Positions 22,148-35,271 of a stretch of 64,000 bases of DNA are shown piece after piece. The DNA is from Toxorhynchites rutilus septentrionalis (taxonomy: Eukaryota > Arthropoda > Insecta > Diptera > Culicidae). The stretch spans positions 183,525,983-183,589,982 of the forward strand of contig NC_073746.1 in the NCBI RefSeq assembly GCF_029784135.1. Reading direction: 5' to 3'. The first letter of the stretch is position 1; each line of letters begins with the position of its first letter. Under the pieces are notes generated by a model. It was not told the DNA's origin, did not search any database, and was given only the letters and a program-made list of their open reading frames with translations. The position numbers and the translations under genes were made by a program.

Positions 22148-22480
22148 TTAATTTAATAGCAATTGCAATGTGATAAGAAAACAGTTTCTCTCACTCGCTC
22201 CCTCAAATACTATGATCTTCTCTCTAAATCCCATTTCTTCTCTGCCACCGGACAATGCCAGTGGCAATCCCATTTATTTTCAGCTACCGGACTGAACAGA
22301 GGCAATCCCATTTCTATGTGATAGGAAAATAGTTTCTCTCGCTGGCTCGCCTAAATACTATGTTCTTCACTCTCAATCCCATTTCTTCTCAGCCACCGGA
22401 CTGAACAGTGGCAATCACATTTATTTTCTGCCACCGTACTGAACAGTGGCACTGACCTCTCACTCGCTCCCCTAAATACT
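22148..22480 (+). repeat. Core module 11, full
   Basis: 333 bp with CTCGCTGGCTCGCC, a C to G change shared only with the core at 25959. Confidence 0.92.
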
Positions 22481-22617
22481 ATCGCATCGCATCGCATCGC
22501 ATCGCGTCGCATCGCATCGCATCGCGTCCCATCGCATCGCATCGCATCGCATCGCATCGCATCACATCGCATCGCATCGCATCGCATCGCATCGCATCGC
22601 ATCGCATCGCATCGCAT
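22481..22617 (+). repeat. GCATC array 32, core-to-link
   Basis: About 27 units, signature lacking GCTTC, as in array 37. Confidence 0.97.
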
Positions 22618-22981
22618 TCCCCAGGCAGCTTGGTTTTGATGGCTATGTTGGGGAAACCGTGCCAATCAAAACGGGGTTGATAGAGCGTTTAGATAACTAT
22701 ATTTTCTCTTTCAATCCCATTTCTTCTCTGCCACCGGACTGAACAATCCCATTTATTTTCTCGGACTGAACAGATTCTCCAGGTAGCTTGGTTTTGATGG
22801 CTATGTTGGGGAAACCGTGCCAATCAAAACGGGGTTGATAGGGCGTTTAGATAACTATATTTTCTCTTTCAATCCCATTTCTTCTCTGCCACCGGACTGA
22901 ACAGTGGCAATCCCATTTATTTTCTGCCACCGTACTGAACAGTGGCAATCCCATTTATTTTCTGCCACCGGACTGAACAGA

Positions 22982-23218
22982 GCATCGCATCGCATCGCAT
23001 CGCATCGCATCGCATCGCATCGCATCGCATCGCATCGCATCGCATCGCATCGCATCGCATCGCATCGCATCGCATCGCATCGCATCGCATCCCATCGCAT
23101 CGCATCGCATCGCATCGCATCGCATCGCATCGCATCGCATCGCATCGCATCGCATCGCATCGCATCGCATCGCATCGCATCGCATCGCATCGCATCGCAT
23201 CGCATCGCATCGCATCGC
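22982..23218 (+). repeat. GCATC array 33, M-to-S
   Basis: About 47 units, CCATC near 23091. Confidence 0.97.
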
Positions 23219-23453
23219 GGAAATTAAGTTAGTTGCATTTCAATCCCATTTCTTCTCTGCCACCGGACCACCGGAGAATCCCACTTATTTTCTGCCACCG
23301 GACTGAACAGTGGCAATCCCATTTATTTTCTGCCACCGTACTGAACACTGGCAATCCCATTTATTTTCTGCAACCGGACTGAACAGAGGCAATCCCATTT
23401 CTTTTCTGCCATCGGACTGAACAGTGGTTTATTAGCCGGTGCCCGCTCGGAAA

Positions 23454-23786
23454 TTAATTTAATAGCAATTGCAATGTGATAAGAAAACAGTTTCTCTCAC
23501 TCGCTCCCTCAAATACTATGATCTTCTCTCTAAATCCCATTTCTTCTCTGCCACCGGACAATGCCAGTGGCAATCCCATTTATTTTCAGCTACCGGACTG
23601 AACAGAGGCAATCCCATTTCTATGTGATAGGAAAATAGTTTCTCTCGCTCGCTCGCCTAAATACTATGTTCTTCACTCTCAATCCCATTTCTTCTCAGCC
23701 ACCGGACTGAACAGTGGCAATCACATTTATTTTCTGCCACCGTACTGAACAGTGGCACTGACCTCTCACTCGCTCCCCTAAATACT
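23454..23786 (+). repeat. Core module 12, full
   Basis: 333 bp, 1,306 bp after core 11. Confidence 0.92.
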
Positions 23787-23948
23787 ATCGCATCGCATCG
23801 CATCGCATCGCGTCGCATCGCATCGCATCGCGTCCCATCGCATCGCATCGCATCGCATCGCATCGCATCGCATCGCATCACATCGCATCGCATCGCATCG
23901 CATCGCTTCGCATCGCATCGCATCGCATCGCATCGCATCGCATCGCAT
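23787..23948 (+). repeat. GCATC array 34, core-to-link
   Basis: About 32 units, standard signature. Confidence 0.97.
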
Positions 23949-24317
23949 TCCCCAGGCAGCTTGGTTTTGATGGCTATGTTGGGGAAACCGTGCCAATCAA
24001 AACGGGGTTGATAGAGCGTTTAGATAACTATATTTTCTCTTTCAATCCAATTTCTTCTCTGCCACCGGACTGAACAATCCCATTTATTTTCTGCCACCGG
24101 ACTGAACAGATTCTCCAGGTAGCTTGGTTTTGATGGCTATGTTGGGGAAACCGTGCCAATCAAAACGGGGTTGATAGGGCGTTTAGATAACTATATTTTC
24201 TCTTTCAATCCCATTTCTTCTCTGCCACCGGACTGAACAGTGGCAATCCCATTTATTTTCTGCCACCGTACTGAACAGTGGCAATCCCATTTATTTTCTG
24301 CCACCGGACTGAACAGA

Positions 24318-24596
24318 GCATCGCATCGCATCGCATCGCATCGCATCGCATCGCATCGCATCGCATCGCATCGCATCGCATCGCATCGCATCGCATCGCA
24401 TCGCATCGCATCGCATCGCATCGCATCGCATCGCATCGCATCGCATCGCATCGCATCGCATCGCATCGCATCCCATCGCATCGCATCGCATCGCATCGCA
24501 TCGCATCGCATCGCATCGCATCGCATCGCATCGCATCGCATCGCATCGCATCGCATCGCATCGCATCGCATCGCATCGCATCGCATCGCATCGCAT
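24318..24596 (+). repeat. GCATC array 35, M-to-link
   Basis: About 55 units, CCATC near 24473. Confidence 0.97.
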
Positions 24597-24913
24597 TCCC
24601 CAGGCAGCTTGGTTTTGATGGCTATGTTGGGGAAACCGTGCCAATCAAAACGGGGTTGATAGGGCGTTTAGATAACTATATTTTCTCTTTCAATCCCATT
24701 TCTTCTCTGCCACCGGACCACCGGAGAATCCCATTTATTTTCTGCCACCGGACTGAACAGAGGCAATCCCATTTCTTTTCTGCCATCGGACTGAACAGTG
24801 GAAATCCCATTTCTTCTCTGCCACCGGACTGAACAGTGGCAATCCCATTTATTTTCTGCCACCGTACTGAACAGTGGCAATCCCATTTATTTTCTGCCAC
24901 CGGACTGAACAGA

Positions 24914-25497
24914 GCATCACATCGCATCGCATCGCATCGCATCGCATCGCATCGCATCGCATCGCATCGCATCGCATCGCATCGCATCGCATCGCATCGC
25001 ATCGCATCGCATCGCATCGCATCGCATCGCATCCCATCGCATCGCATCGCATCGCATCGCATCGCATCGCATCGCATCGCATCGCAACGCATCGCATCGC
25101 ATCGCATCGCATCGCATCGCATCGCATCGCATCGCATCGCATCGCATCGCATCGCATCGCATCGCATCGCATCGCATCGCATCGCATCGCATCGCATCGC
25201 ATCGCATCGCATCGCATCGCATCGCATCGCATCGCAACGCATCGCATCGCATCGCATCGCATCGCATCGCATCGCATCGCATCGCATCGCATCGCATCGC
25301 ATCGCATCGCATCGCATCGCATCGCATCGCATCGCATCGCATCGCATCGCATCGCATCGCATCGCATCGCATCGCATCGCATCGCATCGCATCGCATCGC
25401 ATCGCATCGCATCGCATCGCATCGCATCGCATCGCATCGCATCGCATCGCATCGCATCGAATCGCATCGCATCGAATCGCATCGCATCGCATCGCAT
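24914..25497 (+). repeat. GCATC array 36, ACATC-entry, 584 bp
   Basis: About 116 units. Interruptions in the same order as array 31 (CCATC, GCAAC, GCAAC, GAATC, GAATC) with 60 bp more. Confidence 0.97.
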
Positions 25498-25958
25498 TCC
25501 CCAGGCAGCTTGGTTTTGATGGCTATGTTGGGGAAACCGTGCCAATCAAAACGGGGTTGATAGGGCGTTTAGATAACTATATTTTCTCTTTCAATCCCAT
25601 TTCTTCTCTGCCACCGGACCACCGGAGAATCCCATTTATTTTCTGCCACCGGACTGAACAGAGGCAATCCCATTTCTTTTCTGCCATCGGACTGAACAGT
25701 GGTTTATTAGCCGGTGCCCGCTCGGAAATTAAGTTAGTTGCATTTCAATCCCATTTCTTCTCTGCCACCGGACCACCGGAGAATCCCACTTATTTTCTGC
25801 CACCGGACTGAACAGTGGCAATCCCATTTATTTTCTGCCACCGTACTGAACACTGGCAATCCCATTTATTTTCTGCAACCGGACTGAACAGAGGCAATCC
25901 CATTTCTTTTCTGCCATCGGACTGAACAGTGGTTTATTAGCCGGTGCCCGCTCGGAAA

Positions 25959-26291
25959 TTAATTTAATAGCAATTGCAATGTGATAAGAAAACAGTTTCT
26001 CTCACTCGCTCCCTCAAATACTATGATCTTCTCTCTAAATCCCATTTCTTCTCTGCCACCGGACAATGCCAGTGGCAATCCCATTTATTTTCAGCTACCG
26101 GACTGAACAGAGGCAATCCCATTTCTATGTGATAGGAAAATAGTTTCTCTCGCTGGCTCGCCTAAATACTATGTTCTTCACTCTCAATCCCATTTCTTCT
26201 CAGCCACCGGACTGAACAGTGGCAATCACATTTATTTTCTGCCACCGTACTGAACAGTGGCACTGACCTCTCACTCGCTCCCCTAAATACT
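25959..26291 (+). repeat. Core module 13, full
   Basis: 333 bp with the CTCGCTGGCTCGCC variant of core 11, from which it appears to be duplicated at an offset of 3,811 bp. Confidence 0.92.
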
Positions 26292-26428
26292 ATCGCATCG
26301 CATCGCATCGCATCGCGTCGCATCGCATCGCATCGCGTCCCATCGCATCGCATCGCATCGCATCGCATCGCATCACATCGCATCGCATCGCATCGCATCG
26401 CATCGCATCGCATCGCATCGCATCGCAT
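26292..26428 (+). repeat. GCATC array 37, core-to-link
   Basis: About 27 units, no GCTTC; same length and pattern as array 32. Confidence 0.97.
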
Positions 26429-26574
26429 TCCCCAGGCAGCTTGGTTTTGATGGCTATGTTGGGGAAACCGTGCCAATCAAAACGGGGTTGATAGAGCGTT
26501 TAGATAACTATATTTTCTCTTTCAATCCCATTTCTTCTCTGCCACCGGACTGAACAATCCCATTTATTTTCTGC

Positions 26575-26657
26575 GGACTGAACAGTGGCAATCACATTTA
26601 TTTTCTGCCACCGTACTGAACAGTGGCACTGACCTCTCACTCGCTCCCCTAAATACT
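26575..26657 (+). repeat. Core 3' fragment
   Basis: Only the last part (CAATCACATTTATTTTC to CTAAATACT) is present, joined through TTTTCTGCGGACTG to the M unit of the preceding link. This puts two core-linked arrays only 366 bp apart. Confidence 0.88.
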
Positions 26658-26784
26658 ATCGCATCGCATCGCGTCGCATCGCATCGCATCGCGTCCCATC
26701 GCATCGCATCGCATCGCATCACATCGCATCGCATCGCATCGCATCGCTTCGCATCGCATCGCATCGCATCGCATCGCATCGCAT
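26658..26784 (+). repeat. GCATC array 38, core-fragment-to-link
   Basis: About 25 units, standard signature although the core is only a fragment. Confidence 0.97.
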
Positions 26785-27118
26785 TCCCCAGGCAGCTTGG
26801 TTTTGATGGCTATGTTGGGGAAACCGTGCCAATCAAAACGGGGTTGATAGAGCGTTTAGATAACTATATTTTCTCTTTCAATCCCATTTCTTCTCTGCCA
26901 CCGGACTGAACAATCCCATTTATTTTCTGCCACCGGACTGAACAGAGCATCGCATCGCATCGCATTGCATTCTCCAGGTAGCTTGGTTTTGATGGCTATT
27001 CTCTTTCAATCCCATTTCTTCTCTGCCACCGGACTGAACAGTGGCAATCCCATTTATTTTCTGCCACCGTACTGAACAGTGGCAATCCCATTTATTTTCT
27101 GCCACCGGACTGAACAGA

Positions 27119-27422
27119 GCATCGCATCGCATCGCATCGCATCGCATCGCATCGCATCCCATCGCATCGCATCGCATCGCATCGCATCGCATCGCATCGC
27201 ATCGCATCGCATCGCATCGCATCGCATCGCATCGCATCGCATCGCATCGCATCGCATCGCATCGCATCGCATCGCATCGCATCGCATCGCATCGCATCGC
27301 ATCGCATCGCATCGCATCGCATCGCATCGCATCGCATCGCATCGCATCGCATCGCATCGCATCGCATCGCATCGCATCGCATCGCATCGCATCGCATCGC
27401 ATCGCATCGCATCGCATCGCAT
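27119..27422 (+). repeat. GCATC array 39, M-to-link
   Basis: About 60 units, CCATC near 27159. Confidence 0.97.
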
Positions 27423-27628
27423 TCCCCAGGCAGCTTGGTTTTGATGGCTATGTTGGGGAAACCGTGCCAATCAAAACGGGGTTGTAAGGGCGTTTAGATA
27501 ACTATATTTTCTCTTTCAATCCCATTTCTTCTCTGCCACCGGACTGAACAGTGGCAATCCCATTTATTTTCTGCCACCGTACTGAACAGTGGCAATCCCA
27601 TTTATTTTCTGCCACCGGACTGAACAGA

Positions 27629-27847
27629 GCATCACATCGCATCGCATCGCATCGCATCGCATCGCATCGCATCGCATCGCATCGCATCCCATCGCATCGC
27701 ATCGCATCGCATCGCATCGCATCGCATCGCATCGCATCGCATCCCATCGCATCGCATCGCATCGCATCGCATCGCATCGCATCGCATCGCATCGCATCGC
27801 ATCGCATCGCATCGCATCGCTTCGCATCGCATCGCATCGCTTCGCAT
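27629..27847 (+). repeat. GCATC array 40, ACATC-entry
   Basis: About 43 units, CCATC twice (27689, 27744), GCTTC twice; looks like an internal duplication of a CCATC-bearing segment. Confidence 0.97.
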
Positions 27848-28015
27848 TCCCCAGGCAGCTTGGTTTTGATGGCTATGTTGGGGAAACCGTGCCAATCAAA
27901 ACGGGGTTGTAAGGGCGTTTAGATAACTATATTTTCTCTTTCAATCCCATTTCTTCTCTGCCACCGGACTGAACAGTGGCAATCCCATTCATTTTCTGCC
28001 ACCGGACTGAACAGA

Positions 28016-28279
28016 GCATCGCATAGCATCGCATCGCATCGCATCGCATCGCATCGCATCGCATCGCATCGCATCGCATCGCATCGCATCGCATCGCATC
28101 GCATCGCATCGCATCGCATCGCATCGCATCACAACGCATCGCATCGCATCGCATCGCATCGCATCGCATCGCATCGCATCGCATCGCATCGCATCGCATC
28201 GCATCGCATCGCATCGCATCGCATCGCAACGCATCGCATCGCATCGCATCGCATCGCATCGCATCGCATCGCATCGCAT
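28016..28279 (+). repeat. GCATC array 41, GCATA-entry
   Basis: About 52 units, ACAAC near 28131, GCAAC near 28229. Confidence 0.97.
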
Positions 28280-28485
28280 TCCCCAGGCAGCTTGGTTTTG
28301 ATGGCTATGTTGGGGAAACCGTGCCAATCAAAACGGGGTTGATAGGGCGTTTAGATAACTATATTTTCTCTTTCAATCCCATTTCTTCTCTGCCACCGGA
28401 CTGAACAGTGGCAATCCCATTTATTTTCTGCCACCGTACTGAACAGTGGCAATCCCATTTATTTTCTGCCACCGGACTGAACAGA

Positions 28486-28639
28486 GCATCACATCGCATC
28501 GCATCGCATCGCATCGCATCGCATCGCATCGCATCGCATCGCATCGCATCGCATCGCATCCCATCGCATCGCATCGCATCGCATCGCATCGCATCGCTTC
28601 GCATCGCATCGCATCGCATCGCATCGCATCGCATCGCAT
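28486..28639 (+). repeat. GCATC array 42, ACATC-entry
   Basis: About 30 units, CCATC near 28560, GCTTC near 28598. Confidence 0.97.
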
Positions 28640-28973
28640 TCCCCAGGCAGCTTGGTTTTGATGGCTATGTTGGGGAAACCGTGCCAATCAAAACGGGGTT
28701 GATAGAGCGTTTAGATAACTATATTTTCTCTTTCAATCCCATTTCTTCTCTGCCACCGGACTGAACAATCCCATTTATTTTCTGCCACCGGACTGAACAG
28801 AGCATCGCATCGCATCGCATTGCATTCTCCAGGTAGCTTGGTTTTGATGGCTATTCTCTTTCAATCCCATTTCTTCTCTGCCACCGGACTGAACAGTGGC
28901 AATCCCATTTATTTTCTGCCACCGTACTGAACAGTGGCAATCCCATTTATTTTCTGCCACCGGACTGAACAGA

Positions 28974-29087
28974 GCATCGCATCGCATCGCATCGCATCGC
29001 ATCGCATCGCATCGCATCGCATCGCAACGCATCGCATCGCATCGCATCGCATCGCATCGCATCGCATCGCATCGCATCGCATCGCAT
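28974..29087 (+). repeat. GCATC array 43, M-to-link
   Basis: About 22 units, one GCAAC, no CCATC. Confidence 0.97.
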
Positions 29088-29293
29088 TCCCCAGGCAGCT
29101 TGGTTTTGATGGCTATGTTGGGGAAACCGTGCCAATCAAAACGGGGTTGATAGGGCGTTTAGATAACTATATTTTCTCTTTCAATCCCATTTCTTCTCTG
29201 CCACCGGACTGAACAGTGGCAATCCCATTTATTTTCTGCCACCGTACTGAACAGTGGCAATCCCATTTATTTTCTGCCACCGGACTGAACAGA

Positions 29294-29502
29294 GCATCAC
29301 ATCGCATCGCATCGCATCGCATCGCATCGCATCGCATCGCATCGCATCGCATCGCATCGCATCGCATCGCATCGCATCCCATCGCATCGCATCGCATCGC
29401 ATCGCATCGCATCGCATCGCATCGCATCGCATCGCATCGCATCGCATCGCATCGCATCGCATCGCATCGCATCGCTTCGCATCGCATCGCATCGCATCGC
29501 AT
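29294..29502 (+). repeat. GCATC array 44, ACATC-entry
   Basis: About 41 units, CCATC near 29379, GCTTC near 29475. Confidence 0.97.
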
Positions 29503-29784
29503 TCCCCAGGCAGCTTGGTTTTGATGGCTATGTTGGGGAAACCGTGCCAATCAAAACGGGGTTGTAAGGGCGTTTAGATAACTATATTTTCTCTTTCAAT
29601 CCCATTTCTTCTCTGCCACCGGACTGAACAGTGGCAATCCCATTTATTTTCTGCCACCGGACTGAACAGAGGCAATCCCATTTCTTTTCTGCCATCGGAC
29701 TGAACAGTGGAAATCCCATTTCTTCTCTACCACCGGACTGAACAGTGGCAATCCCATTCATTTTCTGCCACCGGACTGAACAGA

Positions 29785-29918
29785 GCATCGCATAGCATCG
29801 CATCGCATCGCATCGCATCGCATCGCATCGCATCGCATCGCATCGCATCGCATCGCATCGCATCGCATCGCATCGCATCGAATCGCATCGCATCGAATCG
29901 CATCGCATCGCATCGCAT
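29785..29918 (+). repeat. GCATC array 45, GCATA-entry
   Basis: About 26 units, GAATC twice at the end; close to array 55. Confidence 0.97.
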
Positions 29919-30379
29919 TCCCCAGGCAGCTTGGTTTTGATGGCTATGTTGGGGAAACCGTGCCAATCAAAACGGGGTTGATAGGGCGTTTAGATAACTA
30001 TATTTTCTCTTTCAATCCCATATCTTCTCTGCCACCGGACCACCGGAGAATCCCATTTATTTTCTGCCACCGGACTGAACAGAGGCAATCCCATTTCTTT
30101 TCTGCCATCGGACTGAACAGTGGTTTATTAGCCGGTGCCCGCTCGGAAATTAAGTTAGTTGCATTTCAATCCCATTTCTTCTCTGCCACCGGACCACCGG
30201 AGAATCCCACTTATTTTCTGCCACCGGACTGAACAGTGGCAATCCCATTTATTTTCTGCCACCGTACTGAACACTGGCAATCCCATTTATTTTCTGCAAC
30301 CGGACTGAACAGAGGCAATCCCATTTCTTTTCTGCCATCGGACTGAACAGTGGTTTATTAGCCGGTGCCCGCTCGGAAA

Positions 30380-30712
30380 TTAATTTAATAGCAATTGCAA
30401 TGTGATAAGAAAACAGTTTCTCTCACTCGCTCCCTCAAATACTATGATCTTCTCTCTAAATCCCATTTCTTCTCTGCCACCGGACAATGCCAGTGGCAAT
30501 CCCATTTATTTTCAGCTACCGGACTGAACAGAGGCAATCCCATTTCTATGTGATAGGAAAATAGTTTCTCTCGCTCGCTCGCCTAAATACTATGTTCTTC
30601 ACTCTCAATCCCATTTCTTCTCAGCCACCGGACTGAACAGTGGGAATCACATTTATTTTCTGCCACCGTACTGAACAGTGGCACTGACCTCTCACTCGCT
30701 CCCCTAAATACT
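30380..30712 (+). repeat. Core module 14, full
   Basis: 333 bp, CAGTGGGAATCAC. Isolated: neighbouring full cores are 4.4 kb upstream and 5.4 kb downstream. Confidence 0.92.
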
Positions 30713-30869
30713 ATCGCATCGCATCGCATCGCATCGCGTCGCATCGCATCGCATCGCGTCCCATCGCATCGCATCGCATCGCATCGCATCGCATCGCATC
30801 GCATCGCATCGCATCGCTTCGCATCGCATCGCATCGCATCGCATCGCATCGCATCGCATCGCATCGCAT
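30713..30869 (+). repeat. GCATC array 46, core-to-link
   Basis: About 31 units, core signature lacking ACATC. The next link is the GGGCG form instead of GAGCG. Confidence 0.97.
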
Positions 30870-31267
30870 TCCCCAGGCAGCTTGGTTTTGATGGCTATGT
30901 TGGGGAAACCGTGCCAATCAAAACGGGGTTGATAGGGCGTTTAGATAACTATATTTTCTCTTTCAATCCCATTTCTTCTCTGCCACCGGACTGAACAGTG
31001 GCAATCCCATTTATTTTCTGCCACCGGACTGAACAGAGCATCGCATCGCATCGCATTGCATTCTCCAGGTAGCTTGGTTTTGATGGCTATGTTGGGGAAA
31101 CCGTGCCAATCAAAACGGGGTTGATAGGGCGTTTAGATAACTATATTTTCTCTTTCAATCCCATTTCTTCTCTGCCACCGGACTGAACAGTGGCAATCCC
31201 ATTTATTTTCTGCCACCGTACTGAACAGTGGCAATCCCATTTATTTTCTGCCACCGGACTGAACAGA

Positions 31268-31416
31268 GCATCACATCGCATCGCATCGCATCGCATCGCA
31301 TCGCATCGCATCGCATCGCATCGCATCGCATCGCATCCCATCGAATCGCATCGCATCGCATCGCATCGCATCGCATCGCATCGCATCGCTTCGCATCGCA
31401 TCGCATCGCTTCGCAT
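31268..31416 (+). repeat. GCATC array 47, ACATC-entry
   Basis: About 29 units, adjacent CCATC-GAATC near 31338, GCTTC twice. Confidence 0.97.
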
Positions 31417-31584
31417 TCCCCAGGCAGCTTGGTTTTGATGGCTATGTTGGGGAAACCGTGCCAATCAAAACGGGGTTGTAAGGGCGTTTAGATAACTATA
31501 TTTTCTCTTTCAATCCCATTTCTTCTCTGCCACCGGACTGAACAGTGGCAATCCCATTCATTTTCTGCCACCGGACTGAACAGA

Positions 31585-31833
31585 GCATCGCATAGCATCG
31601 CATCGCATCGCATCGCATCGCATCGCATCGCATCGCATCGCATCGCATCGCATCGCATCGCATCGCATCGCATCGCATCGCATCGCATCGCATCGCATCG
31701 CATCGCATCACAACGCATCGCATCGCATCGCATCGCATCGCATCGCATCGCATCGCATCGCATCGCATCGCATCGCATCGCATCGCAACGCATCGCATCG
31801 CATCGCATCGCATCGCATCGCATCGCATCGCAT
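31585..31833 (+). repeat. GCATC array 48, GCATA-entry
   Basis: About 49 units, ACAAC near 31709, GCAAC near 31788. Confidence 0.97.
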
Positions 31834-32039
31834 TCCCCAGGCAGCTTGGTTTTGATGGCTATGTTGGGGAAACCGTGCCAATCAAAACGGGGTTGATAGG
31901 GCGTTTAGATAACTATATTTTCTCTTTCAATCCCATTTCTTCTCTGCCACCGGACTGAACAGTGGCAATCCCATTTATTTTCTGCCACCGTACTGAACAG
32001 TGGCAATCCCATTTATTTTCTGCCACCGGACTGAACAGA

Positions 32040-32238
32040 GCATCACATCGCATCGCATCGCATCGCATCGCATCGCATCGCATCGCATCGCATCGCATCG
32101 CATCGCATCGCATCGCATCGCATCGCATCCCATCGCATCGCATCGCATCGCATCGCATCGCATCGCATCGCATCGCATCGCATCGCATCGCATCGCATCG
32201 CATCGCATCGCTTCGCATCGCATCGCATCGCATCGCAT
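32040..32238 (+). repeat. GCATC array 49, ACATC-entry
   Basis: About 39 units, CCATC near 32130, GCTTC near 32211; same length as array 10. Confidence 0.97.
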
Positions 32239-32482
32239 TCCCCAGGCAGCTTGGTTTTGATGGCTATGTTGGGGAAACCGTGCCAATCAAAACGGGGTTG
32301 TAAGGGCGTTTAGATAACTATATTTTCTCTTTCAATCCCATTTCTTCTCTGCCACCGGACTGAACAGTGGCAATCCCATTTCTTTTCTGCCATCGGACTG
32401 AACAGTGGAAATCCCATTTCTTCTCTACCACCGGACTGAACAGTGGCTATCCCATTCATTTTCTGCCACCGGACTGAACAGA

Positions 32483-32566
32483 GCATCGCATCGCATCGCA
32501 TCGCAACGCATCGCATCGCATCGCATCGCATCGCATCGCATCGCATCGCATCGCATCGCATCGCAT
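32483..32566 (+). repeat. GCATC array 50, short
   Basis: About 16 units, follows a CATTCATTTTC M unit but lacks GCATA; GCAAC near 32505. Upstream M unit has private CAGTGGCTATCCC. Confidence 0.96.
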
Positions 32567-32772
32567 TCCCCAGGCAGCTTGGTTTTGATGGCTATGTTGG
32601 GGAAACCGTGCCAATCAAAACGGGGTTGATAGGGCGTTTAGATAACTATATTTTCTCTTTCAATCCCATTTCTTCTCTGCCACCGGACTGAACAGTGGCA
32701 ATCCCATTTATTTTCTGCCACCGTACTGAACAGTGGCAATCCCATTTATTTTCTGCCACCGGACTGAACAGA

Positions 32773-33386
32773 GCATCACATCGCATCGCATCGCATCGCA
32801 TCGCATCGCATCCCATCGCATCGCATCGCATCGCATCGCATCGCATCGCATCGCATCGCATCGCATCGCATCGCATCGCATCGCATCGCATCGCATCGCA
32901 TCGCATCGCATCGCATCGCATCGCATCGCATCGCATCGCATCGCATCGCATCGCATCGCATCGCATCGCATCGCATCGCATCGCATCGCATCGCATCGCA
33001 TCGCATCGCATCGCATCGCATCGCATCGCATCGCATCGCATCGCATCGCATCGCATCGCATCGCATCGCATCGCATCGCATCGCATCGCATCGCATCGCA
33101 TCGCATCGCATCGCATCGCATCGCATCGCATCGCATCGCATCGCATCGCATCGCATCGCATCGCATCGCATCGCATCGCATCGCATCGCATCGCATCGCA
33201 TCGCATCGCATCGCATCGCATCGCATCGCATCGCATCGCATCCCATCGCATCGCATCGCATCGCATCGCATCGCATCGCATCGCATCGCATCGCATCGCA
33301 TCGCATCGCATCGCATCGCATCGCATCGCATCGCATCGCATCGCATCGCATCTCATCGCATCGCATCGCATCGCATCGCATCGCAT
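32773..33386 (+). repeat. GCATC array 51, ACATC-entry, 614 bp
   Basis: About 122 units, CCATC near 32812 and 33242, private TCATC near 33352. Confidence 0.97.
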
Positions 33387-33784
33387 TCCCCAGGCAGCTT
33401 GGTTTTGATGGCTATGTTGGGGAAACCGTGCCAATCAAAACGGGGTTGATAGGGCGTTTAGATAACTATATTTTCTCTTTCAATCCCATTTCTTCTCTGC
33501 CACCGGACTGAACAGTGGCAATCCCATTTATTTTCTGCCACCGGACTGAACAGAGCATCGCATCGCATCGCATTGCATTCTCCAGGTAGCTTGGTTTTGA
33601 TGGCTATGTTGGGGAAACCGTGCCAATCAAAACGGGGTTGATAGGGCGTTTAGATAACTATATTTTCTCTTTCAATCCCATTTCTTCTCTGCCACCGGAC
33701 TGAACAGTGGCAATCCCATTTATTTTCTGCCACCGTACTGAACAGTGGCAATCCCATTTATTTTCTGCCACCGGACTGAACAGA

Positions 33785-33953
33785 GCATCACATCGCATCG
33801 CATCGCATCGCATCGCATCGCATCGCATCGCATCGCATCGCATCGCATCGCATCCCATCGCATCGCATCGCATCGCATCGCATCGCGTCGCATCGCATCG
33901 CATCGCATCGCATCGCATCGCATCGCATCGCTTCGCATCGCATCGCTTCGCAT
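33785..33953 (+). repeat. GCATC array 52, ACATC-entry
   Basis: About 33 units, CCATC near 33854, GCGTC near 33886, GCTTC twice. Confidence 0.97.
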
Positions 33954-34121
33954 TCCCCAGGCAGCTTGGTTTTGATGGCTATGTTGGGGAAACCGTGCCA
34001 ATCAAAACGGGGTTGTAAGGGCGTTTAGATAACTATATTTTCTCTTTCAATCCCATTTCTTCTCTGCCACCGGACTGAACAGTGGCAATCCCATTCATTT
34101 TCTGCCACCGGACTGAACAGA

Positions 34122-34400
34122 GCATCGCATAGCATCGCATCGCATCGCATCGCATCGCATCGCATCGCATCGCATCGCATCGCATCGCATCGCATCGCAT
34201 CGCATCGCATCGCATCGCATCGCATCGCATCGCATCGCATCGCATCGCATTGCATCGCATCGCATCGCATCGCAACGCATCGCATCGCATCGCATCGCAT
34301 CGCATCGCATCGCATCGCATCGCATCGCATCGCATCGCATCGCATCGCATCGCAACGCATCGCATCGCATCGCATCGCATCGCATCGCATCGCATCGCAT
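34122..34400 (+). repeat. GCATC array 53, GCATA-entry
   Basis: About 55 units, GCATT near 34250, GCAAC near 34274 and 34354. Confidence 0.97.
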
Positions 34401-34606
34401 TCCCCAGGCAGCTTGGTTTTGATGGCTATGTTGGGGAAACCGTGCCAATCAAAACGGGGTTGATAGGGCGTTTAGATAACTATATTTTCTCTTTCAATCC
34501 CATTTCTTCTCTGCCACCGGACTGAACAGTGGCAATCCCATTTATTTTCTGCCACCGTACTGAACAGTGGCAATCCCATTTATTTTCTGCCACCGGACTG
34601 AACAGA

Positions 34607-34850
34607 GCATCGCATAGCATCGCATCGCATCGCATCGCATCGCATCGCATCGCATCGCATCGCATCGCATCGCATCGCATCGCATCGCATCGCATCGCAT
34701 CGCATCGCATCGCATCGCATCGCATCGCATCGCATCCCATCGCATCGCATCGCATCGCATCGCATCGCATCGCATCGCATCGCATCGCATCGCATCGCAT
34801 CGCATCGCATCGCATCGCATCGCATCGCTTCGCATCGCATCGCATCGCAT
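34607..34850 (+). repeat. GCATC array 54, chimeric
   Basis: About 48 units. GCATA entry but preceded by the three-unit M block and ending CCATC...GCTTC, features of ACATC-entry arrays. Confidence 0.96.
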
Positions 34851-35132
34851 TCCCCAGGCAGCTTGGTTTTGATGGCTATGTTGGGGAAACCGTGCCAATC
34901 AAAACGGGGTTGTAAGGGCGTTTAGATAACTATATTTTCTCTTTCAATCCCATTTCTTCTCTGCCACCGGACTGAACAGTGGCAATCCCATTTATTTTCT
35001 GCCACCGGACTGAACAGAGGCAATCCCATTTCTTTTCTGCCATCGGACTGAACAGTGGAAATCCCATTTCTTCTCTACCACCGGACTGAACAGTGGCAAT
35101 CCCATTCATTTTCTGCCACCGGACTGAACAGA

Positions 35133-35271
35133 GCATCGCATAGCATCGCATCGCATCGCATCGCATCGCATCGCATCGCATCGCATCGCATCGCATCGCA
35201 TCGCATCGCATCGCATCGCATCGCATCGCATCGAATCGCATCGCATCGAATCGCATCGCATCGCATCGCAT
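35133..35271 (+). repeat. GCATC array 55, GCATA-entry
   Basis: About 27 units, GAATC twice. Confidence 0.97.
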
